From Patiria pectinifera (taxonomy: Eukaryota > Echinodermata > Asteroidea > Valvatida > Asterinidae), in NCBI GenBank assembly GCA_029964075.1, contig CM057129.1:24419430-24483429 (forward strand): a DNA stretch of 64,000 nucleotides, written 5' to 3'. The notes beneath the pieces were generated by a model. The model was not told where the DNA came from and did not search any database. It saw nothing but the letters and a program-made list of their open reading frames with translations. Numbering within the stretch: position 1 is the stretch's first letter; each line of letters starts with the position of its first letter. Below, one piece after another: positions 11,601-22,484 of the stretch. Both the position numbers and the translations under genes were made by a program.

Positions 11601-14600
11601 TTTAGTTAGTCCACATTTTGTTTGCAATCGGTTACACATCCACAAACGGGTGCAAACCAGCTAGTCTGGTCCTCTGACCTAACAATTATTTACACAACTA
11701 TCTGACTGGCTAATGATCGGAGGTCTCGAGTTCGATCTCTCCGCCGCCATGAAAGATTTTGCTCTTTTTTCAACAATTTTGTCCGAAACCCATTTCAGAA
11801 AAAAAAATAGTCCCTCAAGCCTGGTTATAAAAACCAAGCCCCATAGGAAAGCGCACAAAGTACCCCAGATAGTTGTGTAATAAAAAATATCGCTTCCCGA
11901 CTTCTATAAATTGCTCCGTTTCATCTGAAGTAGGGTCTGGGAACCAGACTACGAGACCAGTATTTTTTTCGCTTGGTTTTTCCAGCATCATGAATACAAA
12001 ATTTAAACAGGTCAGTGTGACAATATTTGTTATAAAATACAACATGTACTAACCCCAAAATCCATCCATTTCTGAAAATTACAGCAAAGGCAAATGTTGT
12101 ATATTACCTTTAACTACCAATTTTGCTTTGAAAAATGTTTAAAATACGAAACTTCTGCCACTCACTCTTGACCTCCACCATGCAGAAGACTACCGCTGTG
12201 GGTGCAGTGCTGCCACATTGAATGACAACTTGACCTTTGACCTGCTTGGCCAGAGACCGGAGAAGACTATTGGGGAAACCAACGTCACCGCTTGCTGCTT
12301 CCGTTCCTTCATCTGGGGGAGATTCACTGAAAAAAGAAAAAAATCAAACAATTCACTGATCAATGTTAGATTAATTCAATTGTGGTTTTACCCTCCACCA
12401 ATGTAATTTCAAAAACACTGTATGCTCAGTACTGGTCCGAGAGTTCGTGAGAACAAAAAGATCACAAGCGTGCTTGGGTGGGACTCGAACCCACCACCTC
12501 CTGCTTACTAGTGAGCACGTCGTACCACTCGACCACTGAGTTGCCTGGTTAGGACAGCCGGTTCAAATCTGGTATAGTACTGTAATCCATCACTTCTATT
12601 TTCAATACAATGTGGGATAATGTTTGGAATTAAAGATGCATACCCAATGCTCTTCAAAAAGTGAAGATTTTTTTCCTCCTAACAACTGTTCAATTTGTAA
12701 GTTTTGTTTTAACAAAAACTACTGCAACTCTCTGAAAAAGGGCTTTTTGTGCACAAATAACCCCGCTGCGAGAGCCGCATTATTGTCTGGCAGCCAATAA
12801 TATGAATTTTGTCAAGAAATAATTCAATAACTAAACGTCCGTGGATTTTTTTTTGTTCAACGTCTCATTCCAAAGTGAATAACTTATATCGCGAGGAAAA
12901 TAGCAATTGAAAAAAATTGAAGTGAAACTCGAAAATAGCACGGGAAGACATCTTTACATGATTTCCAGACATATACCTGAGATTCTTTCAGTCACGTCTG
13001 AACTTCTCAACTTCCATTTTTTCAGTAAATTGTCCGAAGTTCCTATCTTTGATCAATCCCCGACTGTTACTCACCCATCCGACGAGCCTACTACTCCATC
13101 ACCGGTCTTTCTTCTCTTGATCTTATGTTTGACATCCTTGAGTATCTGACTCATCTTCTTTCTCTTCCTGCCTCCTCCTGCTCCTCCCGCATCCTGACTA
13201 GCCAGGGGAGCGGCAGGACACAGGGTGACGATGATGGAGAACACACCCTCGGAGCTGGACTCTACCCTTGCTAGGGCCAACTAGGGGGAAAGATTTGATG
13301 TGGAACTACATGAATTCTCCATGAACTCGGTGTGAAAATGTCAATGGCACTGTGCGACCTTGTCACAAGAGCCAAGACAGACCCATATTGAGGGGTGGGT
13401 TTTGGAAGTTTGAACCACTGTAATTAGCCAATGCCCCCTTTCCTCCGTTATTTGTTTTTAAATATATATCGTCATCATCCGTCTTGCACCATTGACCAAG
13501 CATGGTGGCTTCTTGAAAACCTGGAACTTAGAACCCTAAAATGTGGCTATGTACAGTACACATAGCCTCATGATATATATGTACACAACCCGCAACATCA
13601 CATTAGGCCCAAAAAAAAAGTCTCCTGTTTCTGGTATGCGCGCGCGTCGCCGTAGCCATGCGCGTCGGCAAAATGAAAAAGGTTTTTTTTCAATACAAGA
13701 TGATGCCTCAAAACCACCAAACTCACTGATTTGACTGGAATCCTGCTGCTGCACAATTTTAACGTGTTTTAATATGGGGTTATGATCGAGAATAAGCTTT
13801 ATGTGGCCTCTCTGGACTCCCATATATTTGCACTAAGTTTAGTCGGGCACCATTTGCAGTCATCAGCCGATTTTACCTGTAAAAAAAAACAGGTAAAAAA
13901 AAAAGCCGCGTCCCGCACCACTTTTTGAGCAAGCTCCATACCAAAAACCGGAGACTTTTTTTTTTGGCTTTATGTCCAGCCACCACACCCCACCCCAACA
14001 TCCCCCACCCAACCAGATGAGAAAATATATAAACTAATTCAACTAACAAAATCAGAAATCGTTACAAGGGTGGTACCATGCTCATGCCGCATGTTACAAG
14101 CGTTCTTAAAGTTGGAAACTCGCAATTTGGAAACTCTACTGGTCAAATAAGCATTGAGTTTGTGTGTCATTTGCACGCTAATGTATTAGAAACAAATAAT
14201 CAGTGCTTTCACATTGGTAAGGGCTGGTTGACGAACCAGTAAAAGTGCCTGCAAGGGCAAACAAGTGCCATTCGTAATTGCTCTAGTTCACAAATGCAAT
14301 GGCATGGAGTAACTATAACCATTTTTTGTATTGAAGGTCTTCCCGCAGTGTCATTTTATCCACCACAGTAGTCGAAAACCAAGCCTTTAGAATAAGAAAA
14401 GTACTGAAATAAGCTGGAGACAAGACCCACATTACCTGAGGAAGAGCATTGGATGGATTGTTGCTAGGCAACAGAATGGCATCAATGGCTTCTTGGGAGG
14501 CAAGGCCGTCAGCGGAACTGAAGGTCACCACTCCACTCAGTGTTAAGTTGCTTCTCTTCTTAGCATCAAGCTGTATGAAAAAAAATAATTTTTCTTTTAA

Positions 14601-17600
14601 AATCTGGGTTTTTTTTCTGGTCCATTCCAAACTGGAAGTTTGATTTTTCCATTGAGTAGAATGATTGCTGAGTATAAGGCTGAGGCATCTGGGTTCATAA
14701 TGAATGTGCACTGCAATTTCATGGAGCGAAAGAAGGTTACCAACCAAAACGTCATTCAAAGTATAATGCGTGTGACTGGTGGAAGTTTGCTGAGCACCAT
14801 TCTCTGCTTGTGCCCAGCCGTCAAGAAGAGGGCTGGCTATCTTCTGGATATCCGCAAACAATGATATTTTGTTGCTAACGTGCAAACACCAAAGTTCATA
14901 CTGAGCATACTTTTGAACCTGAAGTAGTATTTTTTGTTAGGTACTCTGGCAATCAACCTTCAGCTTAAACCTTAAACTCTCCCGTTTCTGTTGATTGAAA
15001 CAGACAATGCATGACCAGGTAGTAGTCGAGGATGCATCACGTCTGACTTGTGATTGACTCACACTGCTTTTTTCTTGGTCGTTGGGCAGTCGGTGGAGAT
15101 TCAGGTTGTGAGAGCACCGCTGGCAGGGAGTTTGGGCCAGGAAGGGGGTCACGATGTCCGACCTATGATTAGATAAACAAAAAACAACAACAAATAGAAA
15201 CAAATTCAATGGCAGTGAAAACTACAAAAAGCATCAAAAAGAAGATAAAAGATCAGCAACAATCAGCGATGGCAGTAACACCAACAGTAGTAACTTGCGC
15301 AACAGCAGAAGCAGCAATTACACATTAAACATCTCCAGACCCGAAATTGGATGTCAAATATGGGCTCCGTGCGCAAAAAAGAGAGGGCGCTTTACCACCT
15401 TAGAAAGCCCCTTGGACGGGACACTACATATGCGCTTGCTGGTTCGCGCGCATATGGTGCGAAGCCTGCACAACATATTTTTATTCTGAATGTACACAAA
15501 GTCATGACATCTTCGCGTGAGTGTCGGGCGTTATCGGCAATGCGTTCCAATGTCCCTCCCAGTGGTCCCCCCAACTCTCCTTTCCTTACCATTGAGAAGA
15601 AATTGACCTATCGCGGTAGAATTCTGTTAGAATCGCGTCAACGCAGCTTGTGAGTTGTGAAATATTGTCCAATTACATGACATACAGATGGACGCGGAAC
15701 GCGCAAAATCTGAGACAAACAAACTTAGTGTACCAAAACAAGGGGCGTGGCTAACTCGCAAACGGCGATAGGTCAATTTGTGCACGGAGCCCATATCAAA
15801 CAGCAGGTACTTGTATCAGAAAAAACAAAATCAAAAAAGGAAGACTGGACCAAGGCAAACAAAAACAGTAAAATTAATCGTGACAGTAACAGAGACATCA
15901 GAGACATCAGCAACATCAGCACCAGCAGCACCAGCAGCAACAGCAAAAGCAACAACAACAAAACAACAAGCATTTCCAACGGATAGACAGAACCTACCTG
16001 TTCCCAACCTGGCCAGAGAGATTTGTAAAGCAAGATGTTTATGAAAATCAGCAAAGAGGTAATTACAATTTGTGAAACAAACATTCATGTTAAAATACCC
16101 AGGGCGCACCAGGGTTTGCAAAAAGGCTCCTTTCTCCTTGTGTAACCGAAACCAATTTCATTTTATTTTTAGCGACGTTGAAGGTTTCATTCAATCATTT
16201 GTCGGCGTGTGACTCAGAAGGGAAAAAGGTGCTAGAAAGGTGGTTCTTGTTACAAAAATCTGCTCCAGTGTTCCTTCAGGATTCATAATTTCTGCTTTGA
16301 TGTGAGAGTGTAATAATCTGACAGGTCGGCTAAATTTGGAGTGACAGAGCCTCAGCATCCAGAGGGGTTATATTAGGAAATGGCCAGCAACAGAAAAAAT
16401 TTGGCCAAGGGGCTTACGATTGATGTGTGTGAGTTTAGGTCAAGGTCTTAAACAACTTGGGGATCAACGACGTGGTCACGATTTGTTTATTAAAATGCAC
16501 CAACACTCACGTGAAGCTGTAGTACTTTTGACATATCCGAGACAAGTTGTCCAGACGAAACCCTCGACATCTGCAAATCTTGACGGTCACCTGGTTATGA
16601 AAAGACACAGCGTTATTAAAAACGGTTGACGAACTAAAATCGGGCTTGAACCCAAAATGGCGCATTGCTATTTATTCCATTTTTAGCTTGAAAGTTCCGA
16701 AAGGTCCTGGGAATTTACAAAAGAAAACTGTAGTTTTTCTTACACTCAATAAAACAGCCTACCTGTAAGGAGAGGAAACCAATATACAAAAAAACTGATT
16801 ATTGTCTATTTTCAAATGGAAAATCTTTTTTCAAATGCAATACATCTGATTCAGAAAACTGAATTTTTGTTTAGGCTTTCCGATTTGATGATAAGCCCAC
16901 TTTTTGTCTAAGTCCAAGTCGACCAATCAGCACTCACTATTCCCTCGTCGTCATCAGGATCGATGTTCGTTGGCTCAAACCACACCCCAATCTCGGCGTC
17001 GTCACACTCGTTGATTGACAATGACGTCATCTGTTTGTCATCTCGGTCCATCTGGACGTGGCAAGGGAGACTGGTACATCCTGTGAAGGTGTTCTTGATC
17101 AGTTTGTCTAGGTCCGTCTCTGGGCGGTGGCAGTCTATGGTGTGCTTGCAGTTGGCACATTGCTTAGCCAATGGACTATCTGAAGGAACGCTAGAATACA
17201 GAGGACAGAAGATCATTAGGTCATGAAGTTTGCAGTAACACCACGTGCTAACATTTCTTCCTTGTGTTGGTTTATGTGGTTCTGAAAAGAAAGGGTTAAC
17301 TAGACTTTTAAAGTACGTTCTTTCCATCTTCAGGAAACAAAATTTTGAATACGTGCATGGGCGTTGCGAGGGGGGGGGCAAGGGGGGTCCCCCCCTGGAA
17401 AAGCAACCCAAAAATAAAAAAAAGGGAGGTAAAAAAAAAAGGAGAAAAACAAAAAGAGAAGACAAGCAGTAAAGTCATATTGCTGTTGATTTAATGCACA
17501 TTTAACAACATGGGCGTCCGCGGGGGTGTCAATGGGGTGGGGTGGGCAAATGTCCCCCCGCCCACCCTCGAAAAAAAAATAATAAACTGAGAATATGCTA

Positions 17601-18810
17601 GAGAAAGTACACGGATTTGGGAAATAAGGTGCTTTGCCCCCCTCTAGAAAAAATCCTGGCGACGCCCATGAATACTAGTTATTAAATGCCAGCACCCATA
17701 CTTTTCATTGCGGGGCTTTAAAAAACTCATTCTATTCCAAGTCCAAGTAAAATGGAAAAGAAGTGCAAAAATAGTACTTAAGACTGATCGCGGGTCTCAC
17801 TGACTGAATCAACAAGTTTGTTTAACTGGCCTACAGGCGCAGATCCAGAGTGGGGGTTTTGGGGGTCAACCCCCCCCCCCCTCCCCTGCTCTGATACCAA
17901 AAAAATACTAACTTTTAACAATTATTGTAATGACAATTACCTATGTCTCCCTGTCTGCAAGAATCAGACATAAAAACAAATCTGATGCCCTGACCCCTGC
18001 AAAAATTCTTGGATCCGCCCCTGGCCCTGGCAACAGCTGAATTAACACAAGCTGAACAAAGACATTGACTTGACTTGTACTTGCGAGATTAGTTGAAACT
18101 CAACTGTTCGCAGGATTGAATCCACGTCAAGTGAAATTCTTTGTTGAATCAAACCTTTTGTCTATTTAAAAACCCCAAAGACGACAAGCAAACAAACAAA
18201 CATTGAGTGATCATATTACCTTGGATCTGGTTTGACATATCCCTGACACTCCACGTCACACCCAACGCAAGCTCGACTATGAGCCTTCTCTAGATTCGCT
18301 TCCCTTGTCTTATCGTGCTTGGTTTGCAGTCGGTGCTCACTCTCAGAGTGTCGACACGACGTGCAGGTTGCCAGCCACGAATTGCGAAGCGCCCCCGCTG
18401 GCGACTCGTAGTCGCCGCATTCGCAGCGGGCATATCGGCACGGGGTACCTTCTTTAGCACCTTTCTTGCGAATCTGAATGCATAAACAATCAAACAAATA
18501 TTTCAACCAACTGAAACAAATTAATTGTGTTCTTTAGAAAAGCTTTGTGCATTTATTTCAATTTTTTTTAAATTTAATTTCAAAGAGGAAGAGCTGAGAA
18601 CATCGATTGAAAGAGAACAGGTGATGGTGGCAACTCCAGGAATATGCCCCGCCCCCATTACAATCTGCGGACGAGGCGACCATGGACACAAGTCTATGCA
18701 AATTATGACGATGAAGAAATATAAAATAGAATGATGATTCAGTGGTTTGAAACAGAACGTTTTCTTAAGATTAAAACCTACCCTTTTTGCTTGAGCCTCA
18801 GTCAAAGAAT
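5697..18810 (-). CDS. Unrecognised protein: three tandem Cys/His zinc-binding-like modules followed by a WD40-type region (5' end missing)
   Basis: Exons in transcript order, all frame-consistent: 18810-18782, 18473-18220, 17190-16938, 16590-16511, 15162-15063, 14570-14436, 13280-13075, 12326-12166, 10591-10456, 10158-9997, 9062-8871, 7995-7895, 6341-6285, 6040-5697 (stop). About 736 residues are visible. Residues ~22-57 form C-x4-C-x-C...C-x2-C-x-H-x4-H; ~79-116 a variant (C-x2-C-x3-C...C-x2-C-x-H-x3-C-H); ~185-229 C-x-C-x-G-F...C-x2-C-x-H-x4-H. Then come a Lys-rich linker (RKRKK, KHKIKRRK) and, from ~407 on, WD-like blades such as LLLAAGNTDGSVAIHI, LLCGHVNGTLAVWVWD, YVAVGYQNGDVLLYE, AVTSLAWHP, and GHKSFVSNV...GWDGQVLFWS. 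The Cys/His modules resemble the KAT2A/B (PCAF_N) and basonuclin N-termini. The NLS-like linker hints at a nuclear scaffold, which is inference. The first exon(s) upstream of 18810 were not found. Confidence 0.82.
7070..7411. mobile_element. MITE of the CAGGGTGAGTCAAAA family (TA-flanked), intronic
   Basis: It begins CAGGGTGAGT and ends GACTCACCCTG, flanked by TA on both sides as for Tc1/mariner insertions. Its interior (GTCAGGACCATTG...TAGCACTTTCAAAATCTAGG) matches the larger copy at 25.4 kb. No coding capacity. Confidence 0.75.
8206..8438. mobile_element. MITE, CATGGGCGTCGCGAGG family, copy 1
   Basis: Terminal inverted repeats CATGGGCGTCGCGAGG and CCTGGCGACGCCCATG enclose long G runs, an A run and C runs. 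It lies in an intron of the WD40-type gene; three related copies lie at 8555, 9218 and 17356. Confidence 0.8.
8555..8819. mobile_element. MITE, CATGGGCGTCGCGAGG family, copy 2
   Basis: It has the same termini as copy 1 (CATGGGCGTCGCGAGG / CCTGGCGACGCCCATG), only ~115 bp away in the same orientation. An internal A23 run and GAAAAAAAA blocks make it low-complexity; the Lys-rich reading frame across it is an artefact. Confidence 0.8.
9218..9735. mobile_element. MITE, CATGGGCGTCGC family, diverged copy 3 with a nested repeat
   Basis: Diverged ends CGTGGGCGTCGGGAAGG and AAAAAATCTTGGTGAAGCCCGTG match the family. The interior is split by a different element (about 9361-9565) that contains CCTCGCTCGCTGCAAGCGGGTCG, so this copy is older than that insertion. 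Confidence 0.6.
9361..9565 (+). repeat. Dispersed repeat with CTGATATTTCCGGCCTCGCTCGCTG core, copy A
   Basis: It shares CTGTCATCTGCGGGTAGCAC, CCTGATATTTCCGGCCTCGC and TTTATCTGTTATCTGTTCCGA with copies near 56.55 kb (same orientation) and 44.1 kb (opposite orientation). No coding capacity. The family class is unknown. Confidence 0.6.
11690..11765 (+). repeat. Possible tRNA-SINE remnant
   Basis: GAGTTCGATCTCTCCGCCGCC resembles a Pol III B box plus T-arm. No clear A box or fold is visible, so this is only a weak call. Confidence 0.3.
12475..12550 (-). repeat. tRNA-like SINE head or tRNA pseudogene with intact A and B boxes
   Basis: On the minus strand, TGGTCGAGTGGT fits the A box and GGTTCGAGTCC is a perfect B box at near-normal spacing. 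The acceptor and anticodon stems do not pair well, so I do not call a functional tRNA. Confidence 0.5.
15359..15795. mobile_element. MITE with TATGGGCTCCGTGCGC termini, copy 1
   Basis: Ends ATATGGGCTCCGTGCGCAA and TTGTGCACGGAGCCCATAT form terminal inverted repeats around ~430 bp with no transposase. A second copy is at 26.35 kb and partial ends are near 45.63 and 61.33 kb. It is intronic in the WD40-type gene. Confidence 0.75.
15895..15975. repeat. CAG/CAA trinucleotide-rich microsatellite
   Basis: Degenerate ACATCAGCA, CCAGCAGCA and AACAACAA units cover about 80 bp. Reading frames over it are simple-sequence artefacts. Confidence 0.6.
17356..17670. mobile_element. MITE, CATGGGCGTCGC family, copy 4 (compound)
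   Basis: It starts CATGGGCGTTGCGAGG and ends CCTGGCGACGCCCATG. A second left end (CATGGGCGTCCGCGGG) lies inside at ~17509, so two copies appear nested or fused. It is intronic in the WD40-type gene. Confidence 0.75.
17833..18023. mobile_element. Short MITE with AGGCGCAGATCCAGAG / CTTGGATCCGCCCCTGG termini
   Basis: The inverted ends share the GATCCA core with GC-rich flanks about 190 bp apart, with G and C runs just inside. No coding capacity. Confidence 0.55.
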
Positions 18811-19320
18811 CTATAAAGAAGAGGAATAAAAGTTATCATTTAGTGAGATAACAAATACTTTTATTTTCAGACACATTTACTTTCCTAGCAATTTCATCTA
18901 CCCATTTTTCATTATTGTTTCTTCAGATTTTAGTAATTAATGTGAGTTTTGTTGGGTCAATCAGAGCATTTGTTGTTAACTTTAATATACAATGATTCAT
19001 GCTGAACCCAAACTGATGACTCTTCAAAATTGTCTTGTTTTATGGTCACTTGAACAAATCATGGTTGTATTGGTATCCAGACATACGATGATTATTTGAT
19101 TAGTTATTTAGACCATGGCATCTCTTATAACGGCTTCAATGAATTCAAATTGAATACTACCTGATCAGCACAGTGGGGGTCTATAATTAGCAACCAGGAC
19201 TATCAACAGACTCCAGCCACTACTACAAGGATGCTAAACAGCCCAAGGGGCTGTGTATTCCCTATGTCATATTAATGATAAAGGGTTGCGTCTAAGACTT
19301 GAGGGACACTGCGGCTCGAC

Positions 19321-20518
19321 TTAAAGGGGCACTACAGCTTAACTCTCCTACTAAACAGTCACAGACAGTCAAAATTTCCTTCCACTTCCCCTGCTTTAAC
19401 ACAGGTCACCAACAGTCAGATCACATTTCAAGCAAGCACTTTGACTAGTCAAATTCAGTCAACAGACAAAAGCAGGCAACTATGGTAGGCACAACTGTCT
19501 TATCAATCACTTACAGCCAAATCATAGCTATGTGAAGTTACATAAACAGTCACAGCCAGTCAATCCATCTTTATGTAGTCTGGAAAGTATTAACTGTTGA
19601 AAATTAACAGCTACTTGATTGAATTTGAATGAAAGGACAACTTCGCACAGAATGCATGTTTGCATAGGAGGATTAAATGTGCACACCCACTTAAATCACA
19701 AACTAGCTATAAGCCTCCAAGATATGTGCTTTGGTTAATTTGCTGCAATGAAAACATCAGGAGTTGTCACATGATGCATTGCAGGGTTATCATTTGTTCT
19801 CAACACTATAAAAGGGTATTAGTTCGGAGTAGCAGTCATTAAGTCATTTTACAAATGATGACCAAATCCACAGATTCCCCAAAGACAAGTAGCTAACAAC
19901 TAATTTAGGAAAAAAAGGCAGTCGTATTTCAGTTACTTTCTTACAAAAATCATCAATGATTTGTTGACATATCTAATAAAATGCTCTAACTTTCCTATGC
20001 AAAACATTCTGTGCCAAATGGTCAAAATCAATCAAGTGCCTGTTTTCAACAGTTCAGAATTCCCAGCCTACATAAAGCAGGATTGACTGGCTGTGACTGT
20101 TTATATAACTTTAATCCAGGTGAGTGATAAAACAGCTGTGACCACAACTTGCCTGCTTTGTCTGTGGACCCAGTTTGACTAGTCACAGTGCTTGCTTCAC
20201 ATACATGTACATGTGTGATCTGACTGCTGGTCACTAGCCTTTGTAAAAAGTATAGCAGGGGAAGTGACTTTTGACTGTGACTGTTGAAATTTGACATCAA
20301 CTTGAAATTCAACTTGTTAAAAATGACTTTTTTACAACTTACAAAATAGCTACCAGTAACTGAACAAAAGTATTCAAGCATGGAGAAATTTCTCCATGAT
20401 TCAAGACAGAGCTATAACAATGACAAATGTTACATTGTTTATTAAACAACAGCTGCAGCCCCATATAACTGCTCACATAGGGCCACATGTCTACCCACAC
20501 ATGTGTATCCCCTTTAAG
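19321..20518. mobile_element. TTAA-ended inverted-repeat element, ~1.2 kb
   Basis: It begins TTAAAGGGG and ends CCCCTTTAA. Arms of about 300 bp (roughly 19355-19680 and 19975-20300) are imperfect inverse complements: CAGTCACAGCCAGTCAATCC on the left matches the complement of GGATTGACTGGCTGTGACTG on the right. The right side has about 200 extra bp, including the perfect palindrome CATGGAGAAATTTCTCCATG. TTAA ends suggest piggyBac-type mobilisation, by inference. No transposase seen. Confidence 0.6.
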
Positions 20519-20568
20519 GAGTGCCAATTATGCCCCAGTGTCTGCCGTCCTCCCTGAGCCTAGTCTGA

Positions 20569-20760
20569 GATGTCCGATGACGTTGGCAATCATCTATCTC
20601 CAAACCCCCCTAAATGTCAAGAGTGTCACGAGCACCCTGTGCCTTCATCCAAACATCCCGTCCTGACTTCCTTGAGGAGTTCCAGTCAGACGGGATGACC
20701 TTTAAGAAGCTGGCTGGCTTCAAGCGCAGACAGCTGTCCTAAAGTGACAGCGACATTAAC
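20569..20760 (+). other. Coding-like island, possible decayed gene fragment (low confidence)
   Basis: One frame starts MSDDVGNHLSPNPPKCQECH and runs 42 codons. An overlapping frame reads RPDFLEEFQSDGMTFKKLAG and stops at 20742. The abrupt frame change and lack of flanking splice logic suggest a broken or retro-copied exon. I do not recognise the source protein. The surrounding GC content is higher than the A/T-rich spacer. Confidence 0.25.
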
Positions 20761-21028
20761 GGTCTGCCTGCTAACAGACGAGCCATCCCTTTTATCAATC
20801 AGCCGTGCAGTCTTGGACACACTGCTAGAATTTGCTTTCCTAAAATAACAGCTCTGCTCTGGAAGGCTTTTTTTTGTCTAGCTACTCTCTTAAAATTCAA
20901 AAGTTAGATATTTAGACCAGTCTGTTGTTCCCAAATGGAAAAAAAATAACCGAAAAGTATTCATCCAATGATGCCACATATTCAAAGTTTTAAGATAATG
21001 ACATGTAGTATTTATGTCATTTTTAATA

Positions 21029-21187
21029 CAGTGAAATCTCGATAAGTCAAACTCTGAGAACTCAAAACAAAGAATCTATTCCCTTTAGTAGTATAACAAT
21101 GATATACAACCCTGCTTAACTCAAACTCTGTTTAAGTCACATTTTGAAACCTGTTCCCTTGAGGTCTGACTTATCGAGATTTCACTG
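21029..21187. mobile_element. pogo/Tigger-like MITE, CAGTGAAATCTCGATAAGTC ends
   Basis: CAGTGAAATCTCGATAAGTC and GACTTATCGAGATTTCACTG are perfect inverse complements bounded by TA, which fits a Tc1/mariner/pogo non-autonomous element of 159 bp. Confidence 0.8.
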
Positions 21188-21539
21188 TAGTTAGTTTTTG
21201 AAGGCAGTGAGAATTATTTTAATTCACAAGAATTGGGGTCATTTTCTACACTGTCTGTGGAGAGAAGGGAGTTGAAAGAGGTTCTAAATATGCAGATTAT
21301 GGGTGGTTTTATGACATAACGCTCCAAATTTTTTTTTTTAGCAACGATTGGGAGGGGGTGGGGTTGGGGGGGGGGCAGATTCCATCTAGGGAAAGGTTTT
21401 AAGCATGGAGTTTATAAATAATAACATCGAGAAATGGGCTTATGTTCAGCCTAGAACCTGTCTTGGGGCCCTTTCAAAATTTATATTTCCTGTTTGAAAA
21501 ATCAAGGATCGTCATTTTAATTTAGCATTCATTACTCAT

Positions 21540-21735
21540 TAGCAGAGTATCACAGGTTCAGATCCAGCGTTTGGAGTAGGACAATGTGTTGTGTCCTTGG
21601 GCAAGCCACTTCACCCCAACTAGCCTCTCTCCACCCAGCAGTGTATAGTGGGGACTGTCATTAGCTAGGGAGAAGGTTGTGTGTGACTGGCATCCCATCC
21701 AAGGAATTCATCCAATTGAGGGAAAGCAAATTAAA
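21540..21735 (+). repeat. tRNA-derived SINE copy
   Basis: AGGTTCAGATCC (B-box-like) is followed by GTGTCCTTGGGCAAGCCACT and CCTCTCTCCACCCAGCAGTG, the same body as other SINE copies here. Left of the B box it is degraded. Confidence 0.55.
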
Positions 21736-22280
21736 CATCTGATTCTTGGCCCTCTGCCAAGAAAACCCAGAATATACACCATCTGACTATAAGCCATGAT
21801 AATATTAAACACATTTCTATTTTCTCCTTTTTTTCCTGTTCAATTTGCTCACTTCTACATTTGTTTTTTCCCTTTTTAGGTAATTAAAATCAATTCCTGC
21901 CAAAGCAACCCCAAAATTATGCAATATTTCCGGATACTAAATTGTACACGCAAGTCCATAATCATAAGCACACACTCAATGATTTTTTCTTTTAAACCCA
22001 CTAATGCATTTGGGTTGCGAGGAAAATACAAATGTCATGCCTATTTTAAGAGACTAGTCAATAAAACTAACCGCACGCAAGGGAGCTCTGCTGATCATCC
22101 CAAAATACTTATCGCAAATGAGATTTCCTAGCCATTTCAGGTAAAACAATTAAACGCAACAGATGTTTCCATTTCTGTTGGCTGCCTGGCTGGGAACGAA
22201 AAAAAAAAAGAGCTCTTACTTTGAAACGCTAGCTGGGTTTACAAGTTTTTTTGACGGCGTGGAAATGTCAGTCGTGGCGT

Positions 22281-22484
22281 GACATGGAAACGGACACAGA
22301 TGATGAACACTTGTCGGAACTGATATCAGAAGGTTTGGTCGATTTAACCCCCTCCCCAACTCCCCATAAATTAGCTGAATACCACCTTGTCCTGATGAAC
22401 ATCCCCCCAATGGAACAGAAAGCAGCCAACAATCAGAGAGGAAACACGTTCTTGTTACACCCTGGTAATCTCGGACATGCTTGA
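22281..22484 (+). other. Weak coding-like island
   Basis: An open frame from an ATG at 22284 begins METDTDDEHLSELISEGLVD and continues with balanced composition to a stop after 22481. A GT (CTG|GTAATC) lies near its end. No plus-strand partner exons are seen before 36.8 kb and I recognise no family. It could be a lone exon, a pseudogene or chance. Apart from the elements listed, 22.5-25.4 kb is A/T-rich and shows nothing that I can support. Confidence 0.22.

Noticed and set aside
12475..12550. Functional tRNA gene
   Set aside because: A and B boxes are good but the acceptor and anticodon stems do not pair; a SINE head or pseudogene fits better.
15999..16009. 11-nt mini-exon (ggccag|GTTGGGAACAG|gtaggt) in the WD40-type gene
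   Set aside because: Splice sites look good, but including it frameshifts the next exon to a stop; skipping it keeps the Cys/His module 3 intact.
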